Part shown: positions 1-10,310 of the stretch, one piece after another | How positions within the stretch are numbered: the stretch's first letter is position 1 | Layout: each line of letters opens with the position of its first letter | From: Cryoendolithus antarcticus | Lineage: Eukaryota > Ascomycota > Dothideomycetes > Cladosporiales > Cladosporiaceae | DNA length: 64,000 nucleotides | NCBI GenBank assembly: GCA_002077065.1 | Contig: NAJO01000070.1 | Span: 78,824-142,823 of the forward strand | Reading direction: 5' to 3' | Notes under the pieces: model-generated | Told to the model about the DNA's origin: nothing | Databases searched by the model: none | Seen by the model: only the letters and a program-made list of their open reading frames with translations | Translations under genes and position numbers: made by a program

Positions 1-1258
1 CAGTGTTGAGACCGCCGTTGCTGTCGTCGAGCTTGACTTGGGTGAACTCGTTCTTCTCGATGTTGAAATCCCTATGATGAGTGAAGAGATGATGGTAAGT
101 CGGATCTCTAAAGGACAATGTGCGGAAAATTCAGATTGCTTGGGAAAGGGAAGAACACTTACCAACCTCGTTCCTCTCCGTTCTCCAGGAAAGAGCAGTC
201 GCCATTCACCTCACACGTCCAACCACCTCCCACTCCTCGCCCTCCTTGCCAATCCACACTCGGCACCGTCTCAGCATCATCTGCCCTCCAGCTCTCCACT
301 TCCTTCGATTCTTCACTTGCGCTCTCCTTCCTCGTAAACTTCGAGAACGCACAAGTGAAGCACTTGAAGTCCTCCTCCCCCTCGTCGTTCGGCATTCTAC
401 CCGTCAGCGCCCGTCCCATACATATCATGCCAGCAGCGTGCGTGCAGATCAACAGCGTTTTGGGTCCTGCAGGATCCCGATCCAGTCTCGCAATGAGTTC
501 ATGCAAACAGTACGCTACGCGATCATGAAGCCCCGGAATACTCTCGCCCTTCGAGCTGGGCACAATGATCGGATCCTTCTCCGCATGCAAATGCTTGAAA
601 TGCTCATTGAGCACCTCAATACTCGCCGGACTCGGATGGTCGAATCGCGCGAGGCCATAGAACTCGCCCAGCCCGGGTTCTACATGCACGGTGACTTTCC
701 CTGCACTGGCTAGGGAGTCTGTGAACGGCACGAGCGTTTGGATGCAGCGATAGAACGGGCTCGAATATATTACGTCGACTTTCGGGGAGACAGAGGCGAG
801 GTGAGAGCCGAGTTGCGTTGCTTGGCTCACGCCGTAGGAGGCTAACGCCGGATCTGAAGGGATGTTTGTGGGCGATTTGACGGTGGCGGAGTATTCACCG
901 GTGGCGGGATCGACGACCCAGTTGGAGCGGAACTGGTTGAAGAGCTGTCAGTCGGGGCTCGGGAGTACTTGTGCTTTTCAGGTAGCAACGACACAGCGAG
1001 CTGCCAGTTACAGGATGGAGGTGTCTCGCGTTGACTACGTGATATGCTGTAGTCCGGATCGGAATTCAAGATTGGATGCATTCTGACGCTGAACGACAGA
1101 AGCCGACCATTGTAGTGCGACATCTCCGTCTTTGTAATCCGCTGGTTACTCTTTCCCGTGTTCGAGAATATTGCGATACGGGAGCGCGAAGGAAGAGTAG
1201 TGAATCGAGACGATGCACTTACTCCGTGACGAACGATATATATCGTCTGTAACACCAT
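1..1258 (-). CDS. Histidine-phosphatase (phosphoglycerate mutase-like) protein, TFIIIC tau55-type; 3' end outside window
   Basis: Three exons on the minus strand: 1223-1258, 163-932 and 1-71 (continues past the left edge). The 12-residue first exon ends in the RHG motif of the histidine phosphatase superfamily, and exon 2 resumes with FRSNWVVDP, so the catalytic histidine is split from its domain by a 290-nt intron. Further family marks are IPSDPALASYGVSQA, the YSSPFYRCIQT segment and the second histidine in LLICTHAAG. After the phosphatase fold come WTCEVNGDCSFLENGEERG and an acidic stretch. In fungi this arrangement is found in proteins related to the yeast TFIIIC subunit Tfc7/tau55, which combines this fold with a TFIIIC-binding tail. 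Whether this protein joins TFIIIC or is only a phosphatase cannot be told because the C-terminus is missing. The family call is firm; the tau55 role is inferred. Confidence 0.8.
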
Positions 1259-1687
1259 CTCTGCGGTGCCTGAATCGTAGCTGAGCGCAAGAACATACAG
1301 TATTGCGGCGTGAGGTACCGTGTGGCTGTGATGGCGATGTTCTGAGCCGAGGAAGTAGTTGGAGTCACCGAAAGTTCACTGAAATATACAGCATTAAGGT
1401 GAAGGACAGTATTCATAATGTCACAAACGAAAGGACTCATTCACTACACAGGGGCATGAAGTTCACTACTTTAAAGGGCGAACGCAAGGTAAAGTGCTCC
1501 ATGATTTCCGCGACTGCAAGAACGGACACTCACACGATAAGAACAGTATACTAGGCAGGGCAAGTCATAACACATCGCGAGGCGACGGAGAAGAGAAGAG
1601 ACAGAAGTACTGATGATGGTTGGCGAAGGTGTAGAGTTGCATTGATCTCAGCTAACTACATCCACGTCGCGCATCGCGCTCCTTCGT
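1259..1687. other. Intergenic: upstream of the phosphatase gene, downstream of the uS8 gene
   Basis: I see no ORF with homology or fungal coding character here. It must hold the promoter of the phosphatase gene (minus strand, ATG at 1258) and the 3' end of the uS8 transcript (minus strand, stop at 1688). Confidence 0.6.
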
Positions 1688-2370
1688 CTAGTAGAAGAAG
1701 CCGATGATCTTGCCGGCGACGTGCTTCCTGCGGGCCTCCTCGTGGTCCATGATGCCGGCGGAGGTGGTAAGAACAACGTAGCCGAATTGACGAGAGGGCA
1801 GGAGCTTGACGACCCACTTCTCCAAATCGCGGAGCTGGACGTTGTAGCGGGGCGAGATGACACCGGTCTTGTTGAGGCTGGGTGCTGTCAGTATTCGATC
1901 GAGCGCATGGGAAAGAGCAGCACTTACCGGCCATTCAGCTGGATGACGATCTTGCCGTTGCGGTGGTCATCGACCTCCTCGAACTCTCCGATGTAGCCTG
2001 CAGAACATGACTGTCAGCAGATGTCGCTAAAGATTAAACGTGTTTCTTCAAGAGGGTTCGGAAGACGTGTAAGATCCTTGTCGTGGGTATTCCATCTTCC
2101 GGATACTTAAAGGGCGTTGGCCGTGGAGCATTATAGAGACCATTGCCTAGTTATCAACCCGGTGTATATGTGCTTGCGATCTTGTCGTGACGCGATTCTT
2201 CCTCGCTCGGCCACTCTGATGCGAAAGGACTTCAACATACCGTGCTTCTGCATGACCGACAGGAACTTGACAATGACCTTTGAGCTGGGGCGGATCAAGA
2301 CCTGACGCTTGCCAGCCTTCTCGGCGTTGTTGATGGCATTGAGCGCATCGTTCAGGACGGAGGTCTTCAT
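1688..2370 (-). CDS. rps22: 40S ribosomal protein S22 (uS8, S15a family)
   Basis: Three exons: 2241-2370, 1928-1997 and 1688-1877, giving 129 residues, close to the 130-residue family length. The protein opens [20 protein letters not shown] and carries [16 protein letters not shown], then [20 protein letters not shown], and ends [18 protein letters not shown]; these match eukaryotic uS8 throughout. It is a component of the small ribosomal subunit that binds 18S rRNA. Both splice junctions are fixed by the conserved protein (G|GY at the first, GR|LN at the second). The second residue is Lys, where many relatives have Val-Arg or Thr-Arg. Intron 1 (1998-2240, 243 nt) is long compared with intron 2 (50 nt). 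The gene is divergent from TCTP, sharing about 525 bp upstream. Confidence 0.96.
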
Positions 2371-2895
2371 CTTGGCGGTATGTGTGTGGTGAGATTCTCA
2401 AACGGCAGGAGTGCGGTTTGAGGTGTCTGCATTTCTATTGTGTCAGCCTTCAAGAGCCCCCTTGAGCGCAAAGAGTGCCCTTCTGGAAGCCATGGAGGCG
2501 GACCAGTGAGGGTTCTTCAGCTCGACCGTCTCCTGGCGCAGCGGTGTCATATCGCGAAGAGCATGAGTGCTGCGCCTGGCTGCCTGAAGGACATCTCTTG
2601 CCAGTACGGACTGCGTGACATACCTCGAAGGATGGTGGTAAGGTGTGGAGTAGAAGTCGTAATGCTGTGCGTGAAAATCAATATCGCGAAACCGTCAATT
2701 TCCAAATTGTGGTTGGGCTCGTGCGTTCATGCCTTACAGCCTCAGGATCGTCGACATGTGGGCTGGTGGGGCACTAGTTTTCTCAAAGTCCAAAATGAGG
2801 GTCTCGAAATCTTGTCGATCCACGGAGCGGATTCTTCAACTTCAACCACACACTCGCTAATCTCAGAACACGATACCAACGACCCTACCGCGAAC
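2371..2895. promoter_or_regulatory. Shared upstream region of uS8 and TCTP
   Basis: This 525-bp stretch lies between two divergent start codons of translation-associated genes. It contains short open frames on the plus strand but none with recognisable homology. I did not find a specific factor site that I would defend. Confidence 0.55.
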
Positions 2896-3584
2896 ATGAT
2901 TATCTTCAAAGTATGCTACGAGCGGCCCCTGAAAAAGCGAACGATGATAACTCGACCGTAGTAGACTGACACACTCGACAGGATATTATCTCTGGCGACG
3001 AGCTGATCTCGGACGTCTACAACCTCAAGGAGATCGACGGTGTGGCATACGAGGCCGACTGCTCGAAAGTGACAGTTGGTGGCGAGTCCTTCGACACCGG
3101 CGCGAACGCTTCGGCCGAGGAAGCCGGCGAAGATACCGAGGATCAGAAGGAGACGAAGATTGACGTGGTCGTCTCCTTCCGATTGAACGAGACCCAGTTC
3201 GACAAGAAGTCGTATCTCACACATCTCAAGGGTATGGAGTCTATGTGGTTAGAGGACGGTATGAATTTGCGCTAATAGCGCACAGGGTACATGAAGAAGG
3301 TGAAGGAGACAATGAAAGCGAACGGGGCAAGCGAAGACACTGTCAAGGAGTTCGAGACTGGTGCAGGTGCATTCGCGAAGAAGGTTGTCGCCAACTTCAA
3401 GGATTACGAGTTCCTTATTGGCGAGTCTATGGACCCGGATGGAATGTGAGTTCAATGCATAATTCGTTATCGGCGCAATTCAAGTACTGACAAGTCCAGG
3501 GTCATGCTGCTCAACTACCGGGAAGACGGCGTGACACCGTTCGTCACTGTCTGGAAGCATGGACTGAAGGAGGAGAAGGTGTAA
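2896..3584 (+). CDS. tma19: Translationally controlled tumour protein homologue (TCTP/Tma19)
   Basis: Four exons: 2896-2910, 2982-3231, 3286-3445 and 3500-3584; 169 residues, the usual TCTP length. The first exon encodes only MIIFK, and exon 2 continues [20 protein letters not shown]. Diagnostic segments are [13 protein letters not shown], the acidic flexible loop rich in Glu/Asp, the helical [19 protein letters not shown], and [22 protein letters not shown] near the end. TCTP is a cytosolic, ribosome- and microtubule-associated protein that helps the GDP/GTP cycle of elongation factor eEF1A. The four-exon model has phases 0, 1 and 2 that all fit. The stop codon sits in GTGTAAGTGAG, which looks like a splice donor, but the protein ends where the family ends (EEKV). 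Confidence 0.97.
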
Positions 3585-4129
3585 GTGAGACTAAGCTTTA
3601 CGAGCGACGACAATCCGGCCAGGGAGGCAGCATCTTGGCCCGCACTCAGAAGTTCCGAATGGCGACGCGGCATATGATATCCAGCAGTGGCATGGTGCGC
3701 CCTGAGTAAGTAGAGGTAGGATGATCAAAAGCACTTCACCCAGCCCACTCTTTCCGTGAGTATGCATTTACTTCACTTGTCCTCGTTAACATTCTTCACT
3801 CGCTCCAAGTTTAAGCAAGTGCATCACCTGTGATCCTCGATCATCCGCCACATTGTGCATACCCCGAGCCTCGAGTCCCTCGTCTGCAGGGAGATACTCT
3901 TGGCACCTCGCTTCAACAAGCTCACGGATAGTGGCGTCGGGCTGCGCCCCTTCCCCGCGCATTAGCGTGCGATGTGCCTTAACCTTGGGGCACAACATGA
4001 AGAATCAATATTTTGCCATTGGATCTTGCTTACGGCCTCGCAGACGAGGCCGTCGGAAGGGATGGCCATAACCAACATACCGCATTCAGCTTTACTGTCA
4101 ACATCTTACGAGATTCACTATACAAGCCA
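3585..4129. other. Intergenic before the RNA-dependent RNA polymerase gene
   Basis: The first part is the TCTP 3' region. The frame of the polymerase gene is open back to about 4013 but has no ATG before 4130. I see no upstream exon that I can support, though a short one cannot be excluded. Confidence 0.45.
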
Positions 4130-7100
4130 ATGGGAGGAAATGACGGAAATGCGGCCGATGCCGCCGGACTGCCTCAGACACCACGAAGACTGAGGCAGGA
4201 ACACTCGGAACCCCTGCACCGACTTATTGTGCATTTGCGCGATGTAGTGGGAGTCGAAATCGACCCAAGAGATCATACATACATTCCTTCTGGATCTCTT
4301 CATCGGCATGACGAGAAGCTGTATAAGCGCATACAGCATCTTTTCTGGCGATGTCCGAGACAAACAAGCAACGAGGTACCGGATCAATTGCAAGCAGAGA
4401 TAAGGCGTTTCGAGGATGACTGTAATGCAAGTCACCTGCATGACCTGCCACCTCGAGAACGTGCGAATGCTTTGTATGACAGGCTTTTCGACGTGAACTG
4501 GATCACCACCCAGGCCATCACCCCAACGCCCGTGAAGTCACCAGTTTGGAAAGCGTCGCCATCCAGAACGTCTCCTAGGAGTGGCCCCTTCACCTTCCGG
4601 ATGCCTGGACCAGCTCAAGATCTTGTCCAGGATAATCCCATCGCTTTCAGCTTGTCGCCTGCAGTACTCCAATCTACAGCCCGGACAGTCTCATCGACTT
4701 CATTGACGACAGTAGTCGCCACGTCGGCTGCAACGTCATTCAGTCCGGAGTCAGATGCGTCATTTAAGTCAGCTCATACCAGCTTCACCTCATACATTCC
4801 GGCCGACACGAGTATGTACCGCGTCGATAGTCACGACACTGGTATCGACATCCCATCGTCGATGTGGACTCAAGGCACAATAGACGAAGCCTTCGCTGCT
4901 GCGGACTCATTCGATCAGCTCGCCGAGGAGCGGTCCGCGAAGCGTAGATGCAACTCGGATGAAGGCTTCGTTTTAGTTGAGAAAGCACAGCACATTCCGC
5001 CCAAAGCTTCAATTTCGAAGGTGTACGACACTAGGCACCGACGCAGTAGACGTGTGAGTGCTGAAGTCAACGATAATACGCGAGCTAGGGTCGTGATCAA
5101 GCAAGCTGCTGTGCCTGCTATTCCTGCAGTAGCGACTTCGACGACGCCGTCGCCACAGAAGAGGACGGCAACTCATTATCAAGTGAGCAGGTTCCCGCAG
5201 TCAGGTTTTAGTCCAGACTTCGAGCCACCGACTGAGACGGACACTCCTTTCTCGATCGTCGTGGAACGCGCGCGGCTCTCCCATCACCTCCGTCTGGCAG
5301 CTTCTCGAGTCTCACACGTTTGTACCGCCTCAGATGCAAAGGTACTTCTTGATGCCAACCAAAAATCATGTACTTCTGTATTCCATCACTCCCATCCTCT
5401 CACATGGACTGCTGATGACTCTGCGGTCTCAAAGCTCACTTTTAGCGGGGCGCTTGAATTAGTTACCAGGAATTCTGAGTCGCTTTTCAAGACTGTTCTT
5501 CATCCATTGCGTGTCGAACAAGATTGTCGGGTCCAACGACACTTTGGCTGGGACAGATTCTTTTACGTCACCTTGCCTTCTCTGAACAGGAGACTGCCAC
5601 AGCATCTGAAGGATCAGAGTGAGATGCTGCGACAAGCAATGCTGGACTGGATGCTACTACCGAAGGAGTTTCTAGGGCGGACCTGGCAGGCATTCCATAT
5701 CCAGGAGGTGAAAGCGAAGCGTCAGGTCAATTGTGCCGATGACGGTAAGAAGGCATATCGAGTCATCTTCTTCGCGACACATGGAGTAGGCATACGTAAT
5801 TCATTGTCAATCGAAGGCTTCCTGAATTGGATGGTGCCGTTCGCGCCGAATCTCAACCAGCCTGCTTGCAAGGCTTTTGCGCGTATAGATCTTATGGTCT
5901 CTTCCACATGGTCGACTATCAAGTTCCTGCCCGACCAGGTCAGACTCGGAGTCGATGATATCCATGCTAACGGCATGCACGAGGATCATAGATTTGATGA
6001 CCATGACAAGGATTTCGGGGAGCATATGGTGTATGATCAGCGAGAAGTTATGACGGACGGCTGCGCACGTATCTCGGTCGGGGCGGCGAAGCTAATCTGC
6101 GGGCGCTTACAGCTCGTGCATTGGCCGACAGCCTTCCAGGCTCGCATCAACGGTGCGAAGGGCATGTGGTACATCAGTGCGCCATATGAAACAATCAGCT
6201 CCGAGGATCTCGAAGTTTGGATCGAGATTCGGAAGAGGCAATTGAAAGTGCAGGTCAGAGATGAGGATCTGCGCCTGGACACTTGCGAACCAGATCGTTG
6301 GTCTTTCGATGTGGTGTCCTGGAGCAAGCCTTTGCAGGTTTCCGAGGTACACCGTGATTTCATGCCAATACTGGAAGACCGAGGGGTTCCGCGGAGCATA
6401 TTGAGGAGTATTGTCCAAGAAAGGCTCAATCGTTGCACCGATGAACTGGCCAGCATAACACACGATCCTGTTGCGCTGACTATGTGGCGACACAAGCACT
6501 TTGCACGGCAGGAGAATACAGATGGTAGCAAACCACAAGACTACGGCCTCCCGATAGATTTCGGTCTAAGGACACAGATATTGGTTGACCAAGCGGGCTA
6601 CATGCCACCAGAATGTTCTATACTCGCGACGTCCATCAACCGCATGGTCGAGACCAACTTGCAAGATGTTCGTGAGCACACCAAAGCTCCATGCCCAAGC
6701 TCCACTCATGTTGTGGGTATTGCAGATCACACTGGCCTGCTGGAGCCAGGTGAAGTGCATCTAACACTCTCGCAATCGCTGTCTCACGGTGACGAGGACG
6801 TCTGTAGCATGTTCGCGGGGAAAGAGGTTCTCGTAGCTCGACATCCTACGCTGCGAGGCTCTGACATGCAGAAGGTGCGATGCGTGTTCAGACCTGAACC
6901 GGCGCACTTAAAAGACGTCATCGTAATGTCGACAAGGGGATGTGTGCCTCTAGCGTCGAAGCTGCAAGGCGGCGATTACGATGGCGACAAGTTCTGGGTC
7001 TGCGCAGATGAACGGCTAACCGCACCATTCCGCAATGCTCCTATCTTGCAGCAGGCTGGCATAGAAGAGTACGGTATTAAGCAGGACAAGACTATCCTCC

Positions 7101-7483
7101 GCGACTTGGCAGAGGATGGCATTGGCAGTGCACGACACGTACAAGCTTGGCTCGCGAAAGCGTTCGAGTTCGGCTTCAGACCCAATCTACTCGGAACGAT
7201 TACCAATTACTCCTACAGTCTTAGCTACATCGATCAGTCCCTCTGGACGCCTCGTGTCGTGGCTTCACAGGGTCTCCACGACCTTATGGTCGACGCCTTG
7301 AAAAGTGGCTACATCTACAGCCACGGCGCGTTCAACTCCTATCTGAAGACGAAGAGCTTCCCAACATACGGTCAACTCGGGCCGCGTCGCTTTGAGCATA
7401 ACATTGGAAGTGTATACCCATCCGAGCTCGTGCCGAAACCGCCATCCCTCCTGGAGGTCGTGAACGACCGAAGGGATGGGTGA
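4130..7483 (+). CDS. RNA-dependent RNA polymerase of RNA silencing (QDE-1/SAD-1 family), short C-terminus
   Basis: A single long frame gives 1117 residues from the ATG at 4130, the first ATG in frame. The catalytic signature of cellular RdRPs, GGDYDGDKFWVC, is present with the aspartates D949, D951 and D953. Other family segments are VLVARHPTLRGSDMQKV and VPLASKLQGGDYDGD. The N-terminal third is Ser/Thr-rich and probably disordered. Such enzymes make double-stranded RNA from aberrant or repeat transcripts in quelling or meiotic silencing. The oddity is the end: only about 165 residues follow DYDGD, whereas QDE-1-type enzymes have several hundred, including a helical C-terminal domain. The frame stops at 7483 just after KPPSLLEVVNDRRDG, and a second open frame follows at once. 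So the gene may be truncated, frameshifted or mis-terminated by an unseen intron. The family call is secure; whether it is functional is open. Confidence 0.88.
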   Translation: MGGNDGNAADAAGLPQTPRRLRQEHSEPLHRLIVHLRDVVGVEIDPRDHTYIPSGSLHRHDEKLYKRIQHLFWRCPRQTSNEVPDQLQAEIRRFEDDCNASHLHDLPPRERANALYDRLFDVNWITTQAITPTPVKSPVWKASPSRTSPRSGPFTFRMPGPAQDLVQDNPIAFSLSPAVLQSTARTVSSTSLTTVVATSAATSFSPESDASFKSAHTSFTSYIPADTSMYRVDSHDTGIDIPSSMWTQGTIDEAFAAADSFDQLAEERSAKRRCNSDEGFVLVEKAQHIPPKASISKVYDTRHRRSRRVSAEVNDNTRARVVIKQAAVPAIPAVATSTTPSPQKRTATHYQVSRFPQSGFSPDFEPPTETDTPFSIVVERARLSHHLRLAASRVSHVCTASDAKVLLDANQKSCTSVFHHSHPLTWTADDSAVSKLTFSGALELVTRNSESLFKTVLHPLRVEQDCRVQRHFGWDRFFYVTLPSLNRRLPQHLKDQSEMLRQAMLDWMLLPKEFLGRTWQAFHIQEVKAKRQVNCADDGKKAYRVIFFATHGVGIRNSLSIEGFLNWMVPFAPNLNQPACKAFARIDLMVSSTWSTIKFLPDQVRLGVDDIHANGMHEDHRFDDHDKDFGEHMVYDQREVMTDGCARISVGAAKLICGRLQLVHWPTAFQARINGAKGMWYISAPYETISSEDLEVWIEIRKRQLKVQVRDEDLRLDTCEPDRWSFDVVSWSKPLQVSEVHRDFMPILEDRGVPRSILRSIVQERLNRCTDELASITHDPVALTMWRHKHFARQENTDGSKPQDYGLPIDFGLRTQILVDQAGYMPPECSILATSINRMVETNLQDVREHTKAPCPSSTHVVGIADHTGLLEPGEVHLTLSQSLSHGDEDVCSMFAGKEVLVARHPTLRGSDMQKVRCVFRPEPAHLKDVIVMSTRGCVPLASKLQGGDYDGDKFWVCADERLTAPFRNAPILQQAGIEEYGIKQDKTILRDLAEDGIGSARHVQAWLAKAFEFGFRPNLLGTITNYSYSLSYIDQSLWTPRVVASQGLHDLMVDALKSGYIYSHGAFNSYLKTKSFPTYGQLGPRRFEHNIGSVYPSELVPKPPSLLEVVNDRRDG

Positions 7484-8105
7484 CAGGAGCCATCCACACG
7501 GAAGGAGAGGGCGTGGAGTCAACTGGGGATGGGCTAGAAGAGGAAGATCGGGAGGCATGGGATGGCAGCAGTGTGTTTGAGGGGATCGATGAGGTGATAT
7601 AGCTGGGAGGGCGGGTCAAGGCTTTCGTATCTGTCATCTGGGCGTGTATGACACATGTAGAGATAGGATGTCGTGGCAGACATAAGCTGCATTTTCATGT
7701 CAAGCTATGCTCGCGTTCATCTTGAGTAGTTCGGCTGAGGTTTGCGACGATGACACGCTGCATGGGAGGACTGCGGAGGCGCATCTATTCGGCAATGGCA
7801 TGCCAGCACCGAGGAATTTCATGCCCTTGCTGTAATACCTGTGACAACGTAACGAGAAGGCCGACAACCGACAGGCGAAGTGACAATGTTGAGTGACTTG
7901 ATTTGATGAGCAGCGCTTCGCAGCATTCAGGGTGACTAAAAGCTACTTCGGAGCTGCTGGCGAACTTCTGCCTGCTGCATTGTGCCCTCCGGCGCGGACA
8001 GCTCAGACTCGACCCACAAGCGTATCTGCATATGGAGTCGCAGCCTAGTGCCCTTTATGCTATGCTAGCGCAAGCTCTCACGTTCTCCCTCCGTCGAGAG
8101 TTCCT
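7484..8105. other. Convergent intergenic region with a possible leftover RdRP tail
   Basis: Immediately after the RdRP stop, another plus-strand frame runs open to about 7602 and reads as acidic, protein-like sequence ending GIDEVI before a TAG. It is out of phase with the polymerase by one base. The remainder up to the uL22 stop at 8106 shows no coding signal. Confidence 0.4.
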
Positions 8106-8953
8106 CTATGACGAAGTGATGGCCCTGGTCCTGCGAGCACCACGCTGGCGGCTGCTCAAATGAAGACCCTCCTGGCGCGCGACGACCTCGGGTGCCTTTT
8201 GCACGACCTCCTGACCCTCGGTGAGGATCATCTCGATGTGGCAGGGATTCGACATGTACGGGTTGATCTAGCGTTTATTAGTGTCGTGCTTCCGGTTTTG
8301 ACACCGATGGTTTCAATGCTTACACGACCGTGAGCGCGGTATGTGCGACGCCTCTGCTTGGGTGCTTGGTTGACCTGGATGTGCTTGACGATCAAGTTGC
8401 TGGTGTCGAGGCCCTTGGTGTCTGCGTTTGCCTCGGCGTTCTTGAGGAGCGAGAGAAGGAACTCTGCGCTCTTTATGGGCCAGCGGGCGCGGGTGGCACC
8501 GAATTGCTTGCCTGTTGTCCCCCGTATCAGCACACATTTCCCCATCGTCCCTCACTTTCCCGTCTCCAGCAGTCCATCCCCCGAAAGATCAGGACCAACA
8601 TACCCTGCGATGCACGCCCAGTTCCTCCAGCGTATCTCCGGAAAGGCACGACCTCAGTCTTGGTCTTGACGTTCTCGAGGTATGCGAGGGCGCGGGTCAA
8701 CTTCCAGCCGTTGATGGCTTGTGCGGTCTCGCGCGTGTTCTTGTACGAGACACGGAGGTAGGAGCCACGCGAGCGCGCGGACTTCGCCGGCTCGATGTGG
8801 GTGGCGGCGTAGCGGACCTGGAGGGGGAGGTGGTATTAGTAGGTGGACTGAAGGTGTATCCGTATAGTATGGAGGTTCTCGAAGTTTGTGGTGGGTTTGG
8901 GACGGGCTATGATCGGCTCTGCGTATCTCAGGTAGTTCCAGTATACATACCAT
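8106..8953 (-). CDS. rpl17: 60S ribosomal protein L17 (uL22)
   Basis: Four exons: 8951-8953, 8604-8817, 8324-8511 and 8106-8267; 188 residues. The first coding exon is the ATG alone, followed by a GTATGT donor, and exon 2 begins [19 protein letters not shown]. Conserved blocks are [42 protein letters not shown] and [19 protein letters not shown], followed by [12 protein letters not shown]. uL22 is a large-subunit protein lining the nascent-peptide exit tunnel. All junction phases are consistent (0, 1, 0). An ATG-only first exon is common in ribosomal protein genes and explains why no long frame starts here. The gene is head to head with fibrillarin. Confidence 0.96.
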
Positions 8954-9190
8954 GATGACTCGGGTTCGCTGGTGTCGTTGTGGTGAGTGTCGCTGCCGTC
9001 GATTGTTCGCAGTCGCAGGCTTGAAGTTGGTGTCGTCGCAAATTCATGGGTGGGCTTGGCGCTCCAAAGTGCGGAACACATTCCGTCCGAAAAATCCGAG
9101 CTTGAAGAGCTCGATCTTCAGGACGAAGAATCGTGGTGTCGCATCGATCAGTGTATACAATTCACCTCACTACAGCTATTATTACACGAT
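8954..9190. promoter_or_regulatory. Compact bidirectional promoter, uL22 / fibrillarin
   Basis: Only 237 bp separate the two start codons of a ribosomal protein gene and a ribosome-biogenesis methyltransferase gene. Co-regulation from one promoter is a reasonable inference from this spacing and the shared function. I did not identify a named motif. Confidence 0.6.
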
Positions 9191-10310
9191 ATGGCTTTCA
9201 CACCTAGAGGCGGCGATCGTGGCGGGCGCGGTGGCGGACGTGGCGCGCCAAGAGGTGGCAGAGGTGAGAGAGAGAGAGCTCAAGTGAGGACCAGCACGGC
9301 AGAAACTAATACACTCTAGGCGGCTTTGGTGGCGGCGACAGAGGTGGACGTGGTGGCTTTGGTGATAGAGGCGGACGAGGTAGCTTCGGCGACAGAGGTG
9401 GTCGTGGTGGTGCAAGAGGTCGCGGTGGAGACAGAGGTCGCGGCGCACCACGAGGGCGCGGAGGTGACAGAGGTGGACGCGGCGGCAGAGGAGGTGCTGG
9501 CGCAAAGGGTGGACAGAGAGTCATCATCGTACGTGCAGTTGCAGAAGAATGGGAGCGGTTGGACATATACTAATCTGCGTTCCACAGGAACCCCACAGAC
9601 ACGCAGGCGTCTTCGTAGCTCGTGGGAAGGAGGATCTCCTCGTCACCAAGAATCTTACCCCCGGTGAAGCAGTCTACGGCGAGAAGCGCATCAGCGTCGA
9701 TGCACCAGCAGCAGAGAGCACAAATGGCGAAACCCCAACGGCAACGAAAACCGAGTACCGCGTGTGGAACCCTTTCCGATCGAAGTTGGCAGCAGGCATC
9801 CTCGGAGGTCTCGAGGATATCCACATGAAGCCCGGCAGCAAGGTGCTCTACCTCGGTGCCGCATCTGGAACCTCAGTCTCTCACGTCGCTGATATCGTTG
9901 GACCTACCGGCACAGTCTTCGCAGTCGAATTCTCGCATCGCTCGGGTAGAGATCTGGTGAACATGGCGACGCACCGCACGAATGTTATCCCGATCGTTGA
10001 GGACGCCAGACATCCGCTCAAGTACCGTATGCTCGTCAGCATGGTGGACTGCATCTTTGCCGATGTGGCACAGCCGGATCAAGCCCGTATTGTCGGCCTG
10101 AACGCACATCAGTTCTTGAAGGTCGGTGGTGGTGTTGTGGTGTCGATCAAGGCAAACTGCATCGATTCAACCGCGGCACCCGAGGCCGTCTTTGCTCGCG
10201 AGGTTGTCAAGCTCCGTGAGGAGCGCATCAAGCCGAAGGAGCAGCTGACGCTCGAGCCGTTCGAGAGGGACCACGCTATGGTCGTGGGTATCTACGAACG
10301 AGCGAAGTAG
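9191..10310 (+). CDS. nop1: Fibrillarin, rRNA 2'-O-methyltransferase (Nop1)
   Basis: Three exons: 9191-9263, 9320-9528 and 9588-10310; 334 residues. Residues 5 to about 90 form the glycine/arginine-rich (GAR) domain with repeated DRGGRGG units. The rest is the methyltransferase: [19 protein letters not shown], then [15 protein letters not shown], the SAM-binding loop [20 protein letters not shown], and [13 protein letters not shown]. Fibrillarin is the catalytic subunit of box C/D snoRNPs in the nucleolus and methylates rRNA 2'-hydroxyls under snoRNA guidance. Both introns fall in or at the end of the GAR domain, a usual place in fungi. The C-terminal [15 protein letters not shown] matches the family end. 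Antisense glycine-codon shadows on the other strand are not genes. Confidence 0.97.

Noticed and set aside
1998..2240. Intronic snoRNA in the long first intron of the uS8 gene
   Set aside because: I looked for C/D boxes on the transcribed strand and found no convincing C box; an H/ACA RNA cannot be judged by eye.
4013..4129. Upstream start for the RNA-dependent RNA polymerase at 4013
   Set aside because: The codon there is TTG; the first ATG in frame is 4130.
7452..7482. Small intron (GTCGTG...ACAG) at the end of the RNA-dependent RNA polymerase gene
   Set aside because: About 31 nt is too short for a fungal intron, and the resulting frame stops soon after.
9182..9585. Long minus-strand Pro/Ser-rich frames opposite fibrillarin
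   Set aside because: They mirror the GGT/GGC/CGT codons of the GAR domain.
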